Source: Sphingobacterium zeae
Lineage (GTDB): Bacteria > Bacteroidota > Bacteroidia > Sphingobacteriales > Sphingobacteriaceae
Assembly (NCBI RefSeq): GCF_030818895.1
Contig: NZ_JAUTBA010000001.1
Coordinates: 4,092,001 to 4,156,000, forward strand
Reading direction: 5' to 3'
DNA length: 64,000 nucleotides
The position numbers were made by a program, and so were the translations under genes. The notes below the pieces were generated by a model, which was not told the DNA's origin, searched no databases, and worked only from the letters and a program-made list of their open reading frames with translations. Within the stretch, counting starts at the first letter, position 1. Each line of letters opens with the position of its first letter. Positions 53,776 through 63,725 of this stretch are shown here, piece by piece.

Positions 53776-54735
53776 TTATCCGCGTTTAGGCTTTCGATGA
53801 CCGTATTCACGGTCCCGCTCAAACGTATTCATATGGCGTTCCTTCTTTCCAGGGTATACATCGTCTATTACAATTAAGATGCCTTTTTCCTCCACAGTAC
53901 CAAATTCATTATTACGTGCTGTACCAAAAGATTTCATGGTTGGCGAAAGGTTCATATACGTATTGATGAGCGGTGGAATATTCTCTCCCAATGCTCTTAC
54001 ACGACTGTTTAAAACTTTATATCCCTCCCTATAATCCAATCCATCAAAAATACCTATAAAACGATCGTAATCGTTCTTTATTTCCAATGCAGGAAGGGGT
54101 AATACCAAGTTATCGTGATCAGGGAAATAATAATCCATAAAGTAAAGCAGCATATCACGCGCATCTTTATTGTAATGCGGATACATAGTTACTTTTCCGA
54201 AGAGATATTTTATTTCCGGATTAAGCATAACCAAGGCTCCTAAGCCGTCCCACAAGTTATCTAACGAAAAAATTCCTTTTCGATTGTCTATTGCGGGTTG
54301 ATATTTAGGTTGGACAAAAGAGCGCCCCAATTCTATGGTGTAGGGCAAATATTCTTGTGCGAACAAATCAGAAAACTGAAAATAATGCGCTGTTGACAAA
54401 TTGGGCACACCATCTACCTCTCCTGCGTCAGCACATTTGATGACACGATAACCAGCAACTACTTCCTCATCTTCGGGATTCCACGCGATTAACTGATCGT
54501 AGCAATCTTCGCAGGTATCATTTTCATCAATATCAATTGAAAGTCCTGTACCTCCGCCTGCCCCACGAAAAGTCAACTCCCGTAAACGCCCAATTTCCCG
54601 CATGACATTTGGCGAATTATGATAGTTGATTAAATATATCTCGTTATTTCCATTGTTGGTATATCGTAAGAAAACGTCTTTATTCAATTCGGTCTTCAAT
54701 AATGCTTTATCAACTGGAGGTATAATTTCTTGCAT
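53776..54735 (-). CDS. glsB: GNAT N-acyltransferase of amino-lipid synthesis (GlsB/OlsB-like)
   Basis: A 319-residue acyltransferase. Signature NVMREIGRLRELTFRGAGGGTG, EEVVAGYRVIKCADAG, YTIELGRSFVQPKYQ and LVMLNPEIKYLFGKVTMYPHYN match the OlsB-like GNAT family that N-acylates an amino acid (glycine or ornithine) with 3-hydroxy fatty acid. In Bacteroides GlsB makes the lyso glycine lipid. It is followed 5 nt away by the glsA-like gene in the same operon order. Substrate (glycine, serine or ornithine) inferred. Confidence 0.85.
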   Translation of the reverse strand: MQEIIPPVDKALLKTELNKDVFLRYTNNGNNEIYLINYHNSPNVMREIGRLRELTFRGAGGGTGLSIDIDENDTCEDCYDQLIAWNPEDEEVVAGYRVIKCADAGEVDGVPNLSTAHYFQFSDLFAQEYLPYTIELGRSFVQPKYQPAIDNRKGIFSLDNLWDGLGALVMLNPEIKYLFGKVTMYPHYNKDARDMLLYFMDYYFPDHDNLVLPLPALEIKNDYDRFIGIFDGLDYREGYKVLNSRVRALGENIPPLINTYMNLSPTMKSFGTARNNEFGTVEEKGILIVIDDVYPGKKERHMNTFERDREYGHRKPKRG

Positions 54736-54740
54736 AAATT

Positions 54741-55574
54741 CTATTTTTCTTGAGCCAATCCATAAACCCTTCTTTTCACTTCCTCAGCCCAAGTTTTTTC
54801 GTTTTTTGATTGATCAAACGCTGTATAAGGGATTCTTTCTCCTACTATAATATTGACGGTATGTCCACGTTGAGCAAACATTTCATCAGGTAAATATAAC
54901 ATTTCAAGGTTTACCTTAAGACCTATTTTCTGTCTAAGCCTTGCAAAATTATAAAAAAACTTAGAGTTTTTACCGTCTATTAACACTGGAATGACATCTT
55001 TTTTATATTTTTTTGCTTTACTGATGAAACTTTTCTTCCATTCAAGATCCTCAATATGCCCATCTTTTTGTTTTCTGGAAACTAAACCAGCGGGAAATAC
55101 CAATAGCGCATCATCGGCACCATATGCCTCTTCAATCGCTGTAATAGCCTGTTTTCCCTGCCCTCCGAGCTTGTTTACCCCCACAAAAAGAGGTCTCAAA
55201 TTGCCTATATTTAGCAGAATATCATTCACTAAAAATTTGACGTCACGCCGGTGCTTACCAATAGCATGCATAAATGCGATACCGTCCAATCCGCCCAAGG
55301 GATGATTGGATGCAAAAATTACAGGATCCGATGCTGGAATATTTTCCGCACCGTACAAATTGACCGTTACATCCAGATCATTGATTAAAGCATCAACAAA
55401 ATCCAATCCCTGAAGATCTGCAAAGCGCGTCATAATATCATTTATCTCATCTTCATGAATTGTCCTTTTTAAATAATTCATTAAAAAAGACGGAATCCAT
55501 TTAGCAAGCCCCGTGTTCTTTTTGTGAATAACTTCACGTATATCAATAAATTTTTTATTCTCGCTTGTGGTCAT
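54741..55574 (-). CDS. glsA: O-acyltransferase of amino-lipid synthesis (GlsA-like, PlsC family)
   Basis: A 277-residue lysophospholipid-acyltransferase-like protein from the ATG at 55574 (a TTG precedes it at 55577). The motif FASNHPLGGLDGIAF has HX5D spacing rather than the usual HX4D of PlsC enzymes. VFPAGLVSRKQKDG is the second acyltransferase block. With the glsB-like gene it would complete a two-acyl amino lipid by adding a second fatty acid. First of the pair; glsB follows it directly. Confidence 0.85.
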   Translation of the reverse strand: MTTSENKKFIDIREVIHKKNTGLAKWIPSFLMNYLKRTIHEDEINDIMTRFADLQGLDFVDALINDLDVTVNLYGAENIPASDPVIFASNHPLGGLDGIAFMHAIGKHRRDVKFLVNDILLNIGNLRPLFVGVNKLGGQGKQAITAIEEAYGADDALLVFPAGLVSRKQKDGHIEDLEWKKSFISKAKKYKKDVIPVLIDGKNSKFFYNFARLRQKIGLKVNLEMLYLPDEMFAQRGHTVNIIVGERIPYTAFDQSKNEKTWAEEVKRRVYGLAQEK

Positions 55575-55825
55575 CAATCCTATTTTTCTGATTAGAAATT
55601 ACATCCTTAGAAAAGCTTCTAACCAAGCCTTTCTCAATTCGCTGACAAAAATAATAACAGAATGGTAATAAAAGTACAATTTTAAACTTTAAAAATGTAC
55701 TTATTTGCAATTATGCAATCTGTCCTCTTGCCTGAGTTTTCGAAGTGCTACAGCAACTCAAAGAATTAAGCAGAAATCTCATCCTTAAAATTTCTTTTGA
55801 CCTAGTTTTTTTATTAAGTTTGGAT

Positions 55826-56488
55826 ATGCTAATAGGTCAATTTCTTTCAAACGCAGATTTCAGCATTCAAAATACTGATTCAATACAACAGGCGCTCGAA
55901 AAGCTGCAAGATATGCTTTGTAAAGAATTAATTGTTTTAAATGGAGACGAATATATTGGCTTGGTCAATGAAATCATTTTACTGGAAGCCGAAGACGAGG
56001 AGGCATTACTTTCTTCCATCCCCATAAATACAGTTCCAATACCGTTAAAGTTTAATCAACATCCTTATGATGCCCTGGTGATGATGACTGTGTACAGTGG
56101 CACAATTGTTCCTATTTTAGACCAGGACAACAAATATATTGGAGTCTGTACGCAGTTAGATATTTTAAAAGCAATCAGTTTGATTCAATCACAAAACGAA
56201 TCGGGCGCAATTATTGTCTTAGCCATCGGACTACATGATTTTTCATTGTCTCAAATTGCGCATCTCGTGGAAAGTGATAATTGCAGAATTCTCAATTGTG
56301 CTACCAAAATAAATTTGGACACCGATAATATTGAAGTTACGCTAAAAATCGACAAATCAAATATTGGTGCTTTGCTCAATTCATTTCTGAGGCATAACTA
56401 CATAATTTTGGAAACTCACAACACGATAGCATCCTTCGATGACACTGCCGACCGCTATCAACAGCTCATGAATTACATCAACATATAA
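55826..56488 (+). CDS. CBS-domain protein
   Basis: A 220-residue protein from the ATG at 55826 (frame extends to a GTG at 55745). Two CBS units: IGQFLSNADFSIQNTDSIQQALEKLQDM...LIVLNGDEYIGLVNE and PYDALVMMTVYSGTIVPILDQDNKYIGVCTQLDIL, then a C-terminal ACT-like segment (GAIIVLAIGLHDFSLSQIAHLVESDNC). Probably binds an adenine nucleotide; target unknown. It lies 49 nt before nadK in the same direction, as is common in the phylum. Confidence 0.82.
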   Translation: MLIGQFLSNADFSIQNTDSIQQALEKLQDMLCKELIVLNGDEYIGLVNEIILLEAEDEEALLSSIPINTVPIPLKFNQHPYDALVMMTVYSGTIVPILDQDNKYIGVCTQLDILKAISLIQSQNESGAIIVLAIGLHDFSLSQIAHLVESDNCRILNCATKINLDTDNIEVTLKIDKSNIGALLNSFLRHNYIILETHNTIASFDDTADRYQQLMNYINI

Positions 56489-56537
56489 TTAGAATTATTT
56501 TTTTCTCATCTTTGCCCCCATTAAAATTGAAAACAAT

Positions 56538-57422
56538 ATGAGAATCGCAATATATGGAAGAGAGTTTCAACCCTCTGTTATAACACATGTGAAACACTTG
56601 TTTGAGTATCTTGTAGATAAACATATTGAAATTTGGGTGTATGAACCATTTCATAAATTTCTCATCACACAGTTTGAATGTGATTTTAATTTCTCAACAT
56701 ACCATACGTACCAAGAAATTAAAGGTTGTATCGACATAATGCTGAGTTTGGGTGGTGATGGAACAATGTTGTCTGCCGTTTCACTAATAAAAGATTCTGG
56801 AATTCCAATCGCTGGATTGAATTTCGGTCGACTTGGTTTCTTAGCTTCAATCAATAAAAATGATTTTGAAGACTCTTTGGATGACATTCTTAACCAGCGT
56901 TATAGTGTACAAAAGCGTGTGTTGCTTTCTGTCGAATCCGAGCAGACAAATTTGTTCCAAGGTAATCACTACGCACTGAACGATATTACGGTATTTCGTT
57001 ACGATAGCTCGGCCATGATTACCGTAAATGCACGCATCAACGGTGAATGGCTTAATTCATATTGGGCTGATGGACTGATTATCGCTACACCTACCGGTTC
57101 AACGGCATACTCGCTGAGCTGTGGGGGGCCAATTATTATGCCCGAAAGCGGTAATTTCGTGATTACCCCTATTTCACCTCACAATCTTAATGTTAGACCG
57201 ATTGTCATTTCCAATCAGTTTACCCTGGAGTTAGAAATAGAGAGCCGTAGCAATCAATACATTCTGAGCTGTGATTCGAAAAATGAGTCTATTGATACAT
57301 CCATAAAATTAACGATTAAGCAGGCTCCATTTACGATTAATCTCATTAGACTCCCCCATGAAAGCTTTTTCAGCACATTGCGCGAGAAATTACTTTGGGG
57401 GATTGATGTCAGGAACTACTAA
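56538..57422 (+). CDS. nadK: NAD kinase
   Basis: A 294-residue enzyme that phosphorylates NAD to NADP. The GGDGT motif is in MLSLGGDGTMLSAVSL; LNFGRLGFLAS and WADGLIIATPTGSTAYSLSCGGPI follow; the NMV-like C-terminal half ends with SHNLNVRPIVI-type sequence (PHNLNVRPIVI). Length is standard. Upstream of uppS-bamA-ompH, a gene order typical of Bacteroidota. Confidence 0.95.
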   Translation: MRIAIYGREFQPSVITHVKHLFEYLVDKHIEIWVYEPFHKFLITQFECDFNFSTYHTYQEIKGCIDIMLSLGGDGTMLSAVSLIKDSGIPIAGLNFGRLGFLASINKNDFEDSLDDILNQRYSVQKRVLLSVESEQTNLFQGNHYALNDITVFRYDSSAMITVNARINGEWLNSYWADGLIIATPTGSTAYSLSCGGPIIMPESGNFVITPISPHNLNVRPIVISNQFTLELEIESRSNQYILSCDSKNESIDTSIKLTIKQAPFTINLIRLPHESFFSTLREKLLWGIDVRNY

Positions 57423-57730
57423 GGTATTACTAGATTCGAACTAGCTCGCGCTAGTTGAAAAAAAGCACCAAAACTGATTGCCCAAGATATTTCAATTCAT
57501 CTTTATATATATTGTACTTCTGAATTTCCAATTAAAAATCGATATTTGGAAGAAGTAAAGGGCGGTGGAATGATTAAGTTCCTATGAGAAATTTGCATGA
57601 AATCATTCATTCGATGAAAAAGTTTGACAAACACTATTCATTGATAGGAGTACAGAAAAACCGAGCATAGGTTTTAAGACGCCGAAACAGCATGACCGGT
57701 TAGGTGTTAATTTTATTGAAAACAGCAAAA
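57423..57730. other. gap between nadK and uppS
   Basis: About 300 bases without a credible gene. A short hairpin AACTAGC/GCTAGTT (near 57438-57455) follows nadK without a T-tract. Many relatives carry a DUF6089-type outer-membrane protein gene at this place; it is absent here, and only short broken frames are seen. Confidence 0.45.
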
Positions 57731-58468
57731 ATGAGTTTTTTAGATCAGATAGATAATATTAAGTTGCCACAGCATATCGCCATCATCATGGATGGAAATG
57801 GACGCTGGGCAAAACAGAAAGGAAAACTTCGTGTTTTTGGACACCAAAATGGTGTAAAAGCAGTGAGAGAAGCTTTAGAAGGATGTGTAAAAGCCAATAT
57901 TAAATTTCTGACACTTTATGCATTTTCTGCAGAAAACTGGAATAGACCTAAACTGGAAGTCATGGCGCTTATGGAGCTATTGGTTTCTTCACTCAAAAAA
58001 GAAATTAAAACTTTTCAGGAAAATGGGGTTCGCTTGAATGTCATTGGCGACATTAGCAAACTACCTTCACATGCACAAAAAAAGCTTCAGGAGACCATAG
58101 TAGCGACGAAAGAAAATAAACACTGTACGTTGACGTTAGCATTGAGCTACAGTTCCCGCCAAGAAATCGTAGATGCTACTCGAAATCTAGCACAACAAGT
58201 AAAAGATGGACTACTCACTATAGATGAAATTGACGATGAGTTATTTGCTTCAAACCTCTATACGCAAAACCTTCCAGACCCTGATCTACTCATACGCACA
58301 AGTGGAGAATTGAGAATAAGCAACTTTTTACTCTGGCAAATTGCTTACTCAGAACTGTGCTTCTTAGATAAGATGTGGCCTGAGTTTACTAAAGAGGATT
58401 TGTACAAATCGATAGTAGACTACCAACAACGTGAAAGAAGGTTTGGAAAAACAAGTGAGCAGTTATAA
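57731..58468 (+). CDS. uppS: isoprenyl transferase (undecaprenyl diphosphate synthase)
   Basis: A 245-residue cis-prenyltransferase from the ATG at 57731 (an upstream GTG at 57704 is less conserved). Catalytic Asp21 is in HIAIIMDGNGRWAKQ; FGHQNGVKAVRE, TLYAFSAENWNRP and LLIRTSGELRISNFLLWQIAYSE complete the family signature. It makes the C55 lipid carrier for peptidoglycan. Upstream of bamA. Confidence 0.95.
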   Translation: MSFLDQIDNIKLPQHIAIIMDGNGRWAKQKGKLRVFGHQNGVKAVREALEGCVKANIKFLTLYAFSAENWNRPKLEVMALMELLVSSLKKEIKTFQENGVRLNVIGDISKLPSHAQKKLQETIVATKENKHCTLTLALSYSSRQEIVDATRNLAQQVKDGLLTIDEIDDELFASNLYTQNLPDPDLLIRTSGELRISNFLLWQIAYSELCFLDKMWPEFTKEDLYKSIVDYQQRERRFGKTSEQL

Positions 58469-58581
58469 ATGATTTTATTAAATTTGTCCACTGATTTGAA
58501 AAAAACAAGCTGGTTAAATTTTCTTAATTAACAAAAATTAACAAACGATTGGTGTACTTTAGCGCCAATAATTATAGATAA

Positions 58582-61146
58582 ATGAAGCGTATACTACCCG
58601 TAATACTATTTTTTGGTCTCTCATCAATGCAACTCGTCTACGGACAGGACAAAGGTGCGTTCAATTTAAATGACCCAGAAAAAATCAGCTATCTCAATCC
58701 TAAAAACTATGTAATTAGTGCAATTGATATAACTGGAACACAATTTTTAGATAAAAATGTATTAATTACCATATCTAAATTGTCGGTCGGTCAATATTTG
58801 GAAGTTCCAAGTGAGGCAACTGCAAAAGTAGTGAAGGATATGATGGCTCAAGGCCTCTTTGATGATGTCGAATTATGGGCAGACAAAATTGAAGGTGAAA
58901 ATATATTTTTGACCATTCGTGTAGTAGAACGTCCCCGTTTAACTCGAATTGACATCAATGGCTTAAGTAAAAGTCAAACCGAAGAAGTACGCAAACGTTT
59001 AAATAGCAACACAGGCAAAATCGTCAATGAAAATTTGATGAATACTACGCGTGCTACCATTCAGCGTTTTCTAAAAGAAAAAGCCTATTTATATCCGGAG
59101 ATTACGTTGAAGACTGTGAAAGACTCTGCACAGGCTAATAATGAAATACTTATTGCCGATGTAGATAAAAAACATAAGGTTAGAGTCAAAAAAATGACTT
59201 TTACGGGCAATGAGCATTTTTCTCAGAAAGAGTTGAGAAAAATGGCCAAACCTATAAAACAAAAAATGTGGTACCGTATTTTTGGCCCAGGAAAATTCAA
59301 GGAAGAGAAATACAAAGAAGGTAAAGAAAACCTAATCAAAAAAATGGCTGACAAAGGATATCGTGATGCGACTATCCTAAAGGATACTGTTATTCGCGAG
59401 GGTGAGAAAAATGTGTTGGTAAATTTTGACATTTACGAAGGTCCTAAATATTATGTAGGTAATATTGTCTGGACAGGTAACGCTAAATATTCTGACACCT
59501 TACTTAACAAAATTTTAGGGATCAAACGTGGCGATGTGTTTTCAGAAGAAAAATTAACCGCAAAATTGATGGGGCCCACAAAAAATAGTGATGACATCTC
59601 TTCCATCTATATGAACGATGGTTATCTTACTTTTTCGGTAGACCCTGAACAAACCCGTATTTACAACGACACGATCGATTTGAATTTACGCGTCTATGAG
59701 GGGGCTCAATATACGATCAACAATGTTATTGTCAAAGGTAATGATGTTACCAATGACCGTGTTGTCTTACGGTCAATTTACACAAAACCAGGTCAAAAGT
59801 TTTCAAAAGAACAAATTATGCGAAGTGTGCGCGAAATTGCCCAGTTGGGAAATTTTGATGAACAAAAAACCAACCCGGTACCCACAAATTTAAATTATGC
59901 AGAGGGTACGGTGGACATCGTGTATAACGTAACAGAAAAACCTTCGGATCAGGTCGAACTTTCTGGTGGTTATGGTGCAGGGCAGATTATCGGAACCTTA
60001 GGATTAACCTTCAATAATTTCTCTACCAGCAATTTCTTTGACAAAAGTTCATGGAAACCGTTACCACGCGGGGATGGACAGAAATTGAGTGTCCGTGGGC
60101 AAACTTCGGGTAAACGCTATCAATCGTATAGCTTCTCGTTCTCAGAGCCGTGGCTAGGTGGGAAAAAACCAATTTATTTTGGCTTGAGTGCCTATACGTC
60201 AAGCTCATCGTATGGAGGATTTAACTACTATACTGGAGAACAAATTGTAAAAGATTCAGAGTTAAACCGCATCTGGATGACAGGTGTTACGGCTACTTTA
60301 GGTAAACGCCTGCAATGGCCAGACAACTGGTTCCAGGCAAATACTTCTTTGTCATTCCAGCGCTATAAGCTACAAAACTATGGAAATTACTTCCTATTTG
60401 ACAATGGTACAGCCTATAACATCAACTTGACACAGGAATTTAGCCGTAATTCTATCGATGCTCCTATCTATCCTACTTCGGGCTCTAACATCAAATTTTC
60501 GGTGCAATTGACCCCTCCATATTCATTGTTCAATAACATTGACTATAAAAATGGTTCGGCGCAAGAACGTTACCGTTGGACAGAATATCACAAATGGAAA
60601 TTTGATTCGCAGTGGTATGCAAAAATTGTTGGTAAACTTGTTTTCAAAGCGCAAGCTCAATTTGGTTTCTTGGGTAAATATTCCAGCAAAACTGAAATTT
60701 CCACATTCGAGCGTTTCAAAGTTGGGGGCGATGGTATGCAAGGGTTTGATTACTTACAAGGTTCGGAAATCATCGCAATGCGTGGCTATGCAAATGGCGT
60801 AATCATTCCTGAAGGGACACAAAATGTGAATGTGGCAAGAAATTCAGGTAGCCCGATTTACACAAAATATCAAATGGAGTTGCGTCATCCGGTTATGTTA
60901 AATGACCAGGCCACTGTTTACGTCTTGGCATTTGCCGAAGCCGCAAACACATGGAATAAGTTCACCGAATACAACCCATTTAAAGTACGCCGCTCTGCGG
61001 GTGTAGGTGCTCGTATCTTCTTACCGATCTTTGGTATGTTGGGAATAGACTATGGACATGCATTCGATCCTATTCCTGGTTTGCCGAGCAGTACATGGAA
61101 ACAAAACTTTACATTTAGTATCATGCAAAATATGGGCGGTTTCTAG
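58582..61146 (+). CDS. bamA: outer-membrane assembly factor BamA
   Basis: An 854-residue Omp85 protein: signal peptide (LPVILFFGLSSMQLVYGQ), five POTRA-like units (for instance VRVKKMTFTGNEHFSQKELRK; NNVIVKGNDVTNDRVVLRSIYTKPGQ) to about residue 450, then a beta-barrel starting VELSGGYGAGQIIG and ending with QNMGGF. The barrel has the conserved VRGY-like turn as MRGYANG. Essential for inserting outer-membrane proteins. Followed by two ompH/skp chaperone genes, its usual partners. Confidence 0.96.
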   Translation: MKRILPVILFFGLSSMQLVYGQDKGAFNLNDPEKISYLNPKNYVISAIDITGTQFLDKNVLITISKLSVGQYLEVPSEATAKVVKDMMAQGLFDDVELWADKIEGENIFLTIRVVERPRLTRIDINGLSKSQTEEVRKRLNSNTGKIVNENLMNTTRATIQRFLKEKAYLYPEITLKTVKDSAQANNEILIADVDKKHKVRVKKMTFTGNEHFSQKELRKMAKPIKQKMWYRIFGPGKFKEEKYKEGKENLIKKMADKGYRDATILKDTVIREGEKNVLVNFDIYEGPKYYVGNIVWTGNAKYSDTLLNKILGIKRGDVFSEEKLTAKLMGPTKNSDDISSIYMNDGYLTFSVDPEQTRIYNDTIDLNLRVYEGAQYTINNVIVKGNDVTNDRVVLRSIYTKPGQKFSKEQIMRSVREIAQLGNFDEQKTNPVPTNLNYAEGTVDIVYNVTEKPSDQVELSGGYGAGQIIGTLGLTFNNFSTSNFFDKSSWKPLPRGDGQKLSVRGQTSGKRYQSYSFSFSEPWLGGKKPIYFGLSAYTSSSSYGGFNYYTGEQIVKDSELNRIWMTGVTATLGKRLQWPDNWFQANTSLSFQRYKLQNYGNYFLFDNGTAYNINLTQEFSRNSIDAPIYPTSGSNIKFSVQLTPPYSLFNNIDYKNGSAQERYRWTEYHKWKFDSQWYAKIVGKLVFKAQAQFGFLGKYSSKTEISTFERFKVGGDGMQGFDYLQGSEIIAMRGYANGVIIPEGTQNVNVARNSGSPIYTKYQMELRHPVMLNDQATVYVLAFAEAANTWNKFTEYNPFKVRRSAGVGARIFLPIFGMLGIDYGHAFDPIPGLPSSTWKQNFTFSIMQNMGGF

Positions 61147-61492
61147 TCCTTGCTAATTCCAAGTTATTTGGACATAAAGTTAAAAAGAGCTATCGCAAGA
61201 AATTGGGGATAGCTTTTTTGATTTAAAGTGTTCTCGTCAAAATCATTTCTTACGCTAGCACTAAAAGCAAAACATGCCAACATTAGAAGATTAATGGTTT
61301 GTTGATTGGCCAACAAGTTAAATAGTGTTAAACCTGATAAATATCTATTAGATTGCTTCTTTTTTCTTATTTTTGAGCGTTAAATTTACTTAGAACGATT
61401 TTACCGAATTAAACTTTTGGAATTATCAAAAGTCATAAGGTAAATTAGTGTTAAACAATTAAACGTATAGTCTATAAAAACTTACAGGAAAT
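61147..61492. other. bamA-ompH intergenic region with terminator and promoter box
   Basis: A hairpin GCTATC/GATAGC with T-tract (61187-61219) ends bamA transcripts. A TATTTTTG box at 61368-61375 (exact TAnnTTTG) could start the ompH pair, leaving a leader of about 110 nt. Nothing else is visible. Confidence 0.5.
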
Positions 61493-62026
61493 ATGAAAAA
61501 ATTATTGTTAGTTATAGCTTTTGTAGTCGTTAGTGCTACAGCGACATTTGCCCAACAAATTGCATATGCTGATTCAGAATATATCTTAAAGCATATTCCT
61601 GAATATACAACTGCGCAAAAGCAGCTGGATGATCTCTCTAAACAATGGCAAGAGGAAGTTGATCAGAAGTATGCGGAAATCGAAAAGCTCTATCAGGCGT
61701 ATCAAAAAGATCAAGTATTACTCAATGAAGACATGCGCCGCCGTCGTGAGGATGAAATCGTAACAAGAGAAAAAGAAGTAAAGGACTATCAAAAACAAAA
61801 GTTTGGATTTGAAGGCGACCTCTTTAAAAGAAGGACACAATTAATGAAGCCTATTCAAGATCGTGTAGCAAAAGCTATCCAAGAAGTTGCTACTGCACAG
61901 GGTATAGATTTTGTGATGGATAAAGGTAATGAATCAACTTTTCTTTATGCTAATCCCAAATTGAATAAAAGTAATGATGTCATTACAAAATTAGGGTATA
62001 AACCTAACCCTAGTCTTGCAAACTAA
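61493..62026 (+). CDS. OmpH/Skp family periplasmic chaperone
   Basis: A 177-residue exported protein with signal peptide KLLLVIAFVVVSATATFAQ. After IAYADSEYILKHIPEY it forms a long charged coiled coil (QWQEEVDQKYAEIEKLYQAY; RRREDEIVTREKEVKDYQKQ) and returns to the body domain with VMDKGNESTFLYANPKL. This is Skp/OmpH architecture: trimeric chaperone that delivers unfolded outer-membrane proteins to BamA. First of two tandem paralogues. Confidence 0.92.
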   Translation: MKKLLLVIAFVVVSATATFAQQIAYADSEYILKHIPEYTTAQKQLDDLSKQWQEEVDQKYAEIEKLYQAYQKDQVLLNEDMRRRREDEIVTREKEVKDYQKQKFGFEGDLFKRRTQLMKPIQDRVAKAIQEVATAQGIDFVMDKGNESTFLYANPKLNKSNDVITKLGYKPNPSLAN

Positions 62027-62120
62027 GCTGGAGTTTATTATCATTGTGAACACAAATAATATTAATAGTAATTAATTAAAAAACTAAAAGATTGCCATAG
62101 TGATGGCTCATTAGATTAAA

Positions 62121-62699
62121 ATGAAAAGCATGAAAAATTTATTAAAGGGTGCGGTTGCTTTAGTGGCAGTATTTTTCTCAACTCAATTTGCAAAAGCGCA
62201 ACAAAAGATTGGTCATATCAATTTTGCAGAAATTATTCAATCTACATCTGAATTTAAAGCAGCTGAAGGGCAATTGAAAACATTGAGTGATGGTAAAACG
62301 AAAGAAATTCAAGATATGGTTACCATTTATCAAACAAAACAAAAAGATGCAAACGATAAATTGCGTAACAGAAGCGAAGCAAATAAAGATACAGTTGATC
62401 CAGAAATCAACAAGATAGGTCAAGAATTGCAAGATATTCAAGCTCGTATTCAAACAGCTCAACAAGCTGCTCAGGAAGACTTAAATAAAAAGGAGGAAGA
62501 ATTAATTGCGCCAATCCATAGAAAAGTTGGCGAAGCTGTAAATGCTGTGTCTAAAGAAAAAGGTATGGCTTATGTATTTGATATTTCAAGTACAAATATT
62601 CCTTACTTCCAAGGTGGAGAAGATTTAACTGCTGCTGTAAAAACTAAATTAGGTATTTCAGCAACGGCAGCGCCTGCTGCTGCTCCAGCAAGAAAATAA
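62121..62699 (+). CDS. OmpH/Skp family periplasmic chaperone (second copy)
   Basis: A 192-residue paralogue of the preceding protein. Signal peptide KNLLKGAVALVAVFFSTQFAKAQQ, body IGHINFAEIIQSTSEFKAAE, coiled coil (KEIQDMVTIYQTKQKDANDK; QDIQARIQTAQQAAQEDLNK) and AYVFDISSTNIPYF. The C-terminus ends with an Ala/Pro-rich tail (ATAAPAAAPARK) missing from copy one. Likely cotranscribed; starts 94 nt after copy one. A terminator follows. Confidence 0.92.
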   Translation: MKSMKNLLKGAVALVAVFFSTQFAKAQQKIGHINFAEIIQSTSEFKAAEGQLKTLSDGKTKEIQDMVTIYQTKQKDANDKLRNRSEANKDTVDPEINKIGQELQDIQARIQTAQQAAQEDLNKKEEELIAPIHRKVGEAVNAVSKEKGMAYVFDISSTNIPYFQGGEDLTAAVKTKLGISATAAPAAAPARK

Positions 62700-62726
62700 G
62701 TTAGTATATAACTTAATACATAAAAG

Positions 62727-62759
62727 AAAGGGTCATCTGTATGGATGATCCTTTTTTTT
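62727..62759 (+). terminator. terminator after the ompH pair
   Basis: AAAGGGTCATC pairs with GATGATCCTTT (one G-U), loop TGTATG, followed by a run of T. Confidence 0.88.
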
Positions 62760-63029
62760 ATATTAACTCCATTTCAATAAATCAAACCCAATTTTATTCG
62801 TAATAGATCGTACAATTCCTCCAAAAAAGCTTTCCCTTGAGCCTAAAGAATGCGATAAACTAAAAATCTCATACTTGATTTTCTTGCATTTACCAGCTAA
62901 ATTTTGGATATTGCTCTAGAAAAACAAACATATCTACCCTAATGAAAACTTCGTGGTCCCAAATTTGTTCTTTAACAGACAAATGAGAGGTGCCCAAGAA
63001 TGCTTCTTCGTTAATTTGATTTTATTCGC
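62760..63029. other. intergenic region before the TetR regulator
   Basis: About 270 AT-rich bases; no gene, RNA or clear operator seen. Confidence 0.35.
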
Positions 63030-63704
63030 ATGAAAAAAAAGGTAATTGAGGATAATCCTAAAAAAGAAAGAAAGGTGACTTCCGGTCCTATTCGTGACAA
63101 GGAACGCACTAAGGCTCGAATGATCGCAGCTGTCGGAAAGGTAATTCAGAAAAAAGGATATCACGCATTGAATGGCCCTAATATTGCTTTGGAATGTGGG
63201 CTGAACAAAGCATTAATATGGAATTATTTTGGTGGTCTTGATCAGCTAGTGGAGGCTTACATGGCACAAAAAGACTTTTGGCAAATCGGAGATAAGGGAG
63301 TCTTAGAACAAATGGTGTCGAATCCGAGCTCCATAAGTATCTCGTCGCTAGAAGAATTACTTAAATCTCAGTTTAACACCTTTTTAAAGGATAAAACGAA
63401 ACAAAAAGTCATTCATTGGGGATTAGGTGAGAAGACAAAAGCGTTAAAAAACATCGCTGAAAAAAGAGAAATGCTTGGCGAAGAATTGTTTAAACACATA
63501 GACGCGAGGTTCGAAAATTCGGAAAACGACCTCCGAGCGACATTTGCTATTCTGTTGAGTTCCATTAACTATATGAGCCTACAGGCGAAATCTACAGGCA
63601 GTACTTTTTTTGGTATCGATATCAATACCGAAGCAGGGAAACAAAGGATTGAAAAAACCGTGCGCAAAATTTTAGAGCAGACTTTCGCTGATGTCCACCG
63701 ATAG
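63030..63704 (+). CDS. TetR/AcrR-type transcriptional regulator
   Basis: A 224-residue regulator. The N-terminal helix-turn-helix reads RTKARMIAAVGKVIQKKGYHALNGPNIALECGLNKALIWNYFGGLDQLV, TetR-like in layout (residues about 25-75). The C-terminal ligand domain is helical and unrecognised. Basic N-terminal tail (MKKKVIEDNPKKERK) is an addition. Its target is unknown; the downstream Fe-S gene has its own promoter and the two are separated by a terminator. Confidence 0.82.
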   Translation: MKKKVIEDNPKKERKVTSGPIRDKERTKARMIAAVGKVIQKKGYHALNGPNIALECGLNKALIWNYFGGLDQLVEAYMAQKDFWQIGDKGVLEQMVSNPSSISISSLEELLKSQFNTFLKDKTKQKVIHWGLGEKTKALKNIAEKREMLGEELFKHIDARFENSENDLRATFAILLSSINYMSLQAKSTGSTFFGIDINTEAGKQRIEKTVRKILEQTFADVHR

Positions 63705-63725
63705 ACTAATGGGCTATAAATAAAG

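Noticed and set aside
42745..57706. Shared 12-mer ACCGGTTAGGTG at 42745 and 57695
   Set aside because: Dozens of shared 12-mers are expected by chance in 64 kb, and there is no wider similarity.
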